From Jacaranda mimosifolia (Eukaryota > Streptophyta > Magnoliopsida > Lamiales > Bignoniaceae), in assembly GCA_018894105.1 (NCBI GenBank), contig CM032128.1, forward strand, positions 33,503,299 to 33,567,298: a DNA stretch of 64,000 bases, given 5' to 3'. Positions 58,601 to 64,000 of this stretch are shown in pieces (position 1 is the stretch's first letter; each line of letters opens with the position of its first letter). The position numbers were made by a program, and so were the translations under genes. The notes below the pieces were generated by a model. The model had not been told where the DNA came from. It worked only from the letters and a program-made list of their open reading frames with translations, and ran no database searches.

Positions 58601-61600
58601 ATATCACATTATATGGCCATTATCTTGATTATATCATTTATTTTCTTTCCTTTTTTTCTTTTGGGTTCCGAAATGGAAGGTTATCGTTTTAGGTTAGCTT
58701 CCTGCTTATTGCTGCCTGCTGTTCAGTTGGTTTCGGGGATCAGCAATCCTTCTTGGCTATCTTTACCATTTTTTATTTGTAGCTGTGTTGGTCTTGTTGA
58801 TTGGTCTTTAACAAGCAACTTTTTAGGTCTTTTCAGGTATTTTATCCTTTCAAAGTCTTGTTTCTCTTTCGAAATAGACAGTCTGACAAATCAAGGTTCT
58901 ATAAATAAATTTTGACTTTCAGTTTTGCATCAGAGCTTATGTTCTTATACATGACTTGAAGGTGGTGGAAACTGCTCTGGGTTTATGCTGGCTTTAGCAT
59001 TTGCCTACTTTATATGTATCAGCTTCCTGTTGGGTTTCCACAAATGTTTCAAGTGATCCTTGACTCGATTGGTCTGTACAAAGTATCTCTGGATTCTGAC
59101 TGGCAACAAATTTGTTCTGGTACTTCTCTGATGATGTTCTTTTATATGGTACGGTTTTGCTATCTTAGTTTCCAATTTGACCTCTCCTTTGCATGTTGCC
59201 TATGATCCACATAAGATTAAATCGGAAATACATACTTGAGCATTACCTTATTTTTTATGATAGTTGTCAGGCTCTTATTTGTCCTCCACACAAGTCATCG
59301 TGCCTCTTTAATGCTCGTAAATCTTTTAGAGTAAAGCAAAATTTTGTTTCTTGATTTTTATGGCTATGGATCAAGTATGAGCCTAGTATCTTCCCTTCAA
59401 AATTGATAGCTCTTACAGCACATCATGTCTCAAACTTAAATATTTCTTAATGGTGTTCTATTATTATACGGTACACTTTTGTTATCTTATCATACTTGAC
59501 CTCTACTTTGTCATGTTGCCTTTGACCCACATAAGATTAATTTGGAATTACATACTTAAGGAGTGTCTTTTAAACTGCACATAAATCTTTTAAATTACAG
59601 TGCAAAAGTTCTATGTCTTGATTTTAATGCCTATGAACCTAGTATGGGTCTAGTATCTACCTTGAACAATTATTGCCTGACAGAAAATCATGTCTCAAAG
59701 TTGAATAGTATAATAAGACCCCTAATGTGGAGATATGATAAATTCATATAAAGCAATTGACGACAATCCTATCCAACTCAATCTTTTTCCATAACTTTGA
59801 CATGAATTTTATAAAGCAAATAATTACTTTCTGTCCAGTGCTTCATAAAGAAGGTATACATTCACCTCCACTTGCAGGTCCAAGAATCACAACTCATTCA
59901 ATTTGGTTGAAACAGGCCAACTTAGTGATTCTTTTAGGTAAACTTGCATTAATCATCTTGAGGAAATGCTTTCAGGTTATTCTGTAATAATGATATGATA
60001 TGAAAAAATAAGCAAAATTACATAATCATTGACACTCCCATTGTGGTTCTAGAAGCCACATGGTTCATATGTAGGAATCAGTGTGCTTCTTGAGCTTTTA
60101 TGCCTTTACGTCATTGTCCTTTCCAGATGGGAAATGAGGTTTTGATGTGATGAGGTTAACTCCAGCTACTTACCCCTCAAAAGGAAAAGGGCAATCACAT
60201 CAAGGAAATCTACAAAAAAACATGCAAAAATGTTTTGATGCTGTTCAACGAGAGACATGAAGTATATTTAGATTAGGTCTAGGAAAGGGGAGGATGAAGC
60301 ACAATTGCTTACTGTAGTAGATTCTAGTGAAGGTGGCCAAGAAAGTATGGACATTATTGATGATTTGAAGCAGCATGAATGAATTTTACATTTCTTGTGT
60401 ATTTTGGTGGATTGGTTTCTATCGTAGCTTTATGTTTATGATAAAGTGTGATTAGATGACTATTAAGGACAGGGGAATGGGTAACTATGGTTTCATACTG
60501 TAGTTCCAAATGATGCTTCTGGATGGCCATATATCACTTATTTATGATATGCTGCTGCACACACTCTTAAGCATATCCTCTGTGCATTTCATTCATCCTT
60601 AGCACATACTCCCTCCAAATAATTTCTGGACAGTTCAATCAGGAATAAGGAACAAAGGGTATTTTGGGATCTGCTTCATGCCATCGTTGTTAGTGCACAT
60701 AGGTATTCGTGAATGTTGAAGGCTTGGTCTAAATTTTCTTTTATCATGCCTTTGTGCTTATTAAGATGATTTAATAGAACATCTACTCCAAATATCAATC
60801 TGGTACGCAATTTGGCACATCAATTTCTCCTTAAATCAATCTCGCTCGCTAATCTGCCCGTCCTAATCAGTTCTTCTGCTTGTGTATCATATGCCCAGTG
60901 CAGTATTCTAAATATTTAATATATTGTGAGATTGAATTTTGTAATATAGAGAAGGTAATGTGATAGCAAGATAGCAGAAGAGAGAAATCCTGTTGTTAGG
61001 AATATTTAAGGACTCTTCTGCTCCCTCATTTCCTTCCCTCATCACCAAGCACTCTCTGTCCTCTCCTTCCCTCAGCATATTTTTGGAGCTTTTGTTCAAG
61101 TCATACTCCCTTTTCTTGCTTTTAATCCTTAATTTGTCCCACATTATGGGCAAAATTGTGTTCTTGATAATGTGGAACAGTGAGAATCATGCAAGAAGAG
61201 CTCCTTAGTTATTTAAATATAAAGTTAACTTGTACAGGAGAAGGTTTTCCATCATCAATAAAAAATACGGTGATGGTGTAATAATGGACTTCAACTGATT
61301 CTGAAAAATTGGTGCAGCTGTCTTGTGTAAAGCATGATTTAGAAGACATGGAATTCATTATGTCCATGAGAGAAGGCAGCTTGACTGAGCAACTTCTTCC
61401 CTCAAGAAATTCTTTTTTCGTACGTCAGTTGAGGTAAATTCTGCTTACTAGGCCTTTTTTAGCTATACTTGCCATTTTCTTAACCCAGGATGAAATATTA
61501 TAGTGTAGTGCCTCTCCATCTGTAGGAGCACAGGTGTACTCTATCTGGCTTGCTTTAGGAAGGCAAGTATAATTAGTTTGACTATCTTTTGCATATGAAT

Positions 61601-63894
61601 TTGTTTTCTTTTCTTCTAGCAAAAGTTGCATCCAGTCTCTGCACATGCAAGTTCTTCCTGAGTGTTCCTCAAGGGTTAATCATACTTCCCTTGATTAATT
61701 AAGAAATGGGACTCATTAATGTATATGAAAAAATTTGCAAATAATATATATGCCAAAGTGATGGATTAGCTGTAACTTGTTCTTTTTTACTGTGTTATCT
61801 TTGGCTTATTGAGTTGAGTACCAAAATGTAGATGAAAACTGATACTCTTGGTCTGTTTCTATCATAAGCTCCAAGTTTGAACATGTAAATTAAGTAGCAT
61901 AAACTAGACATGTTGGGAGAAGATTTTTTTTCCCAAGACATATATCATTTTGATCTTTAAGATATAAGATATGTCACTTTCACAAGTTTGTCAACCTGTT
62001 TCTCTTGTTTGCAGCTCTGGTGTAAGGCATACCAACATATTACTAAGGGGGCCAGTTTTCAAGATTTTTAGCATCAACTGGTTTACTTATGGCTTCCTGG
62101 TACGTTGTTACAGATGTGATACTGTTGTTCTTCATGCGTATATAGTCACACTGAAAATCTTGCTTGATTGTGGATAAAACCAAATATCATTTTTTTTTTT
62201 GTTCTTCTAATGGTTCATGATAATGTATTCTATGCATTTTCTTTATTTTTCATTGCTTATATTATAAAGTTTCAGATGTAAATATGGCAGATTTCCTTGT
62301 TCACTCTTTCGTATTGGAGCTTCCATTTTGCAAGTATTTGTGCATTTGGGTTACTTGCGTATGTTGGGTATATTTTATATGCTTTTCCATCCTTGTTCCG
62401 TTTGCACCGGTTGAATGGGTTGCTTCTTGTCTTCATTCTCTTGTGGGCTGTGAGCACCTATATCTTCAATGTGGCTTTTGCATACGTGAATTGGAAACTT
62501 GGAAAGGTACTTCCTTGTCCTGTAAATCTTCAAATTGAGTTTGTAAGCTGTAAGCTAGAGCAGAACTCATGAAAGTTCTCCTTTCTACTTAGGATATGGA
62601 GATCTGGGAGATGGTCGGATTATGGCACTATCCTATACCTGGTTTCTTCCTTCTAGCGCAGTTTTGTCTTGGAATTCTTGTAGCTCTTGGTAATCTTGTG
62701 AACAATTCTGTATTTCTATGCCTATCAAACGAGGAAAGGCAATTCTCTACTGAGAATGCGATTGGAGAAGGTAGACATGCTTACTCCACCATTGGCAATT
62801 TGAAATTAAATTGTTATTGGAAATAATAAAATAGGTACCCTTTTGCTTTCTTGTTATCTTTTGAAAACCTTGCTCTAAATTAAACTCTTCAGTATTGCTT
62901 AGTTGGTCATCATCTATTTCACTTGTGATTACTTCCTCTAAGTGCAGCTGAACTGCAATGATGCTACTTAAGTGAGCTTCGTGTGAGTCAAAGTTGAGTT
63001 GTTTGATTGTTAACCTGTTAGCTAGACTGCTAGAGTACTAATATGAAATTGGTTGAGTTGCCCTCATAATAATATTTTTTGGCTGCAAATCTAAGTGCTT
63101 TTGAAATAGTATATTTCAGGGTAAATTCTTACAGCTATGCTTTGGAATGGCCTACATGGTTCACTTTTCCTTGCACTTCTTGCTTCATGCCTTCTTAACT
63201 AGTTCTGGCATTCTCAACTTAATTAGTGAGCAAAAGCTTCTTTATGTTTTCTGTGACTAGTCATTCTCTAATTTGGTTTCACACTATTATTGCTTTGCTT
63301 TGAATCCCCTTATTATCCATGAAGATGGGTGTGTTATTAGTAATCCGCTTGCTGTTATGCTTGTACTGCAAATTATTTTCGCTCAAGTCAACCTCCATTT
63401 CACATCAATCCTTATATTTTTCATGCATATATAATTGCAGTAAAAGAAGATGCCAAAGTCTTAATAGTGGCTACAATCGCTTGGGGGCTGCGCAAATGTT
63501 CTCGGCCTATTATGCTGTTGCTGATTTTCCTAATTGCTACAAAACCTGGTTTCATTCATGCTATTTATAGTATGTGAAAGTCTGACACATGAACTTTATT
63601 CATTTAATTTTTCTTCTTTTTCCATAACACCATGTAACCGAACAATAGGCAGATGTGCTGCATTATTTCAGTGCTTGCTTAATATTCTAATTGGTTCATA
63701 AATTCGTTCTTTCCTTTCAGTGATATTCTTCTTTGCATATCTTTTGAGCCATAAAGTCAGCAAAAGGATGCGTCAATCCCTTATTCTTCTCTGCGAGGCT
63801 CATTTTGCTATTTTATACATTCTTCAGCTTAATCTGGTCTCCAGAAAACTAGAACAGAAAGGCTCTATAAGTTTGGAAATGCTATCTCAATTAG
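55637..63894 (+). CDS. PIEZO: PIEZO mechanosensitive ion channel, N-terminal part (12 exons, runs past the window)
   Basis: PIEZO proteins are very large trimeric membrane channels opened by membrane tension; plants use them in root and vacuole mechanics. Exons: 55637-55685, 56291-56371, 56582-56741, 57854-58020, 58680-58836, 58962-59148, 61318-61433, 62015-62099, 62291-62506, 62593-62770, 63441-63569, 63721-63894 (1699 nt, 566 full codons of about 2,500 expected). All junctions are GT-AG and all phases close with no stop. The start MGSILGGFVLPLLLLAAGLM matches the plant family opening. Diagnostic segments include NPSWLSLPFFICSC, LVDWSLTSN, SGVRHTNILLRG, FAYVNWKLGKDMEIWEMVGL and ATIAWGLRKCSRP. 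These are the repeated transmembrane blade units. The pore is outside the window. Confidence 0.93.
59146..59720 (+). repeat. Diverged tandem duplication in PIEZO intron 6
   Basis: 59146-59440 and 59467-59720 align in order (acggt...tttg.tatctta, ttgacctct, atgttgcct, ccacataagattaa, aaatctttta, tcatgtctcaaa). The left unit starts at the exon 6 donor, so the right unit carries a decayed copy of that donor. The unit is about 300 bp. Confidence 0.75.
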
Positions 63895-64000
63895 GTGACC
63901 TAAATATCGTACCTGTTTGGATAATCACATAATTCAATAAGTTCTTCCAGCATTTTCCATTTTATTTTTCACAAATCTGATTTTTTTTTTTTTGTACTTG
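63895..64000 (+). other. Start of PIEZO intron 12
   Basis: It follows the donor at 63895. The acceptor and the rest of the gene lie to the right of the window. Confidence 0.7.

Noticed and set aside
58640..58694. PIEZO exon 5 acceptor at the ttttag before gttagc
   Set aside because: It does not restore the reading phase left by exon 4 and runs into a stop. The acceptor at 58678-58679 keeps the frame and gives the expected residues.

Overview
The window is nuclear DNA from a flowering plant, most likely a eudicot. It has multi-exon genes with GT-AG introns, AT-rich intergenic sequence, plant-only gene families (GATL, ABP1, a plant-type PIEZO), LTR retrotransposons, many short inverted-repeat elements, an endogenous plant pararetrovirus and a small piece of chloroplast DNA. 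No tRNA, rRNA or CRISPR was seen. All identities come from reading motifs and comparing parts of the window with each other; no database was searched.

Layout. (1) 347-17310 and 26759-38258 are two copies (A and B) of one tandem segmental duplication. Each copy carries, in order, a small gene of unknown function (plus strand), a GATL-type family 8 glycosyltransferase (minus strand) and an ABP1 auxin-binding-protein gene (minus strand, five exons). Both GATL copies are broken, independently. Copy A also received a 5.07-kb Ty1/copia element inside its GATL coding sequence, and copy B preserves the empty site. Both ABP1 copies have open exons, but copy A ends in KYEL instead of the ER-retention signal KDEL. 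(2) At the junction between the copies (17311-26758) lies a Mutator-like terminal-inverted-repeat element that appears to contain a decayed, integrated Caulimoviridae genome (18857-26107, minus strand). (3) 38259-40857 is intergenic, with small transposons. (4) 40858-50622 is a four-exon minus-strand gene for a predicted chloroplast membrane protein. Its 8.5-kb first intron holds a 1.8-kb gypsy-type element and a 5.7-kb copia element. The copia element contains head-to-head LTR fragments joined by about 250 bp of chloroplast psbL-psbJ DNA. (5) 50623-55636 is intergenic, with a Mutator-like element and other short transposons. (6) 55637 to the window end is the 5' part (12 exons) of a PIEZO mechanosensitive channel gene, which runs off the right edge.

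The two copies act as a molecular record. Because A and B can be compared base by base, many transposon insertions and deletions can be placed after the duplication, and several target-site duplications are confirmed by an intact empty site in the other copy. The clearest biological points are the changed ER-retention signal in one ABP1 copy, the pararetrovirus that ends at its primer-binding site in TA-rich DNA, and the organellar filler DNA between inverted LTR fragments.
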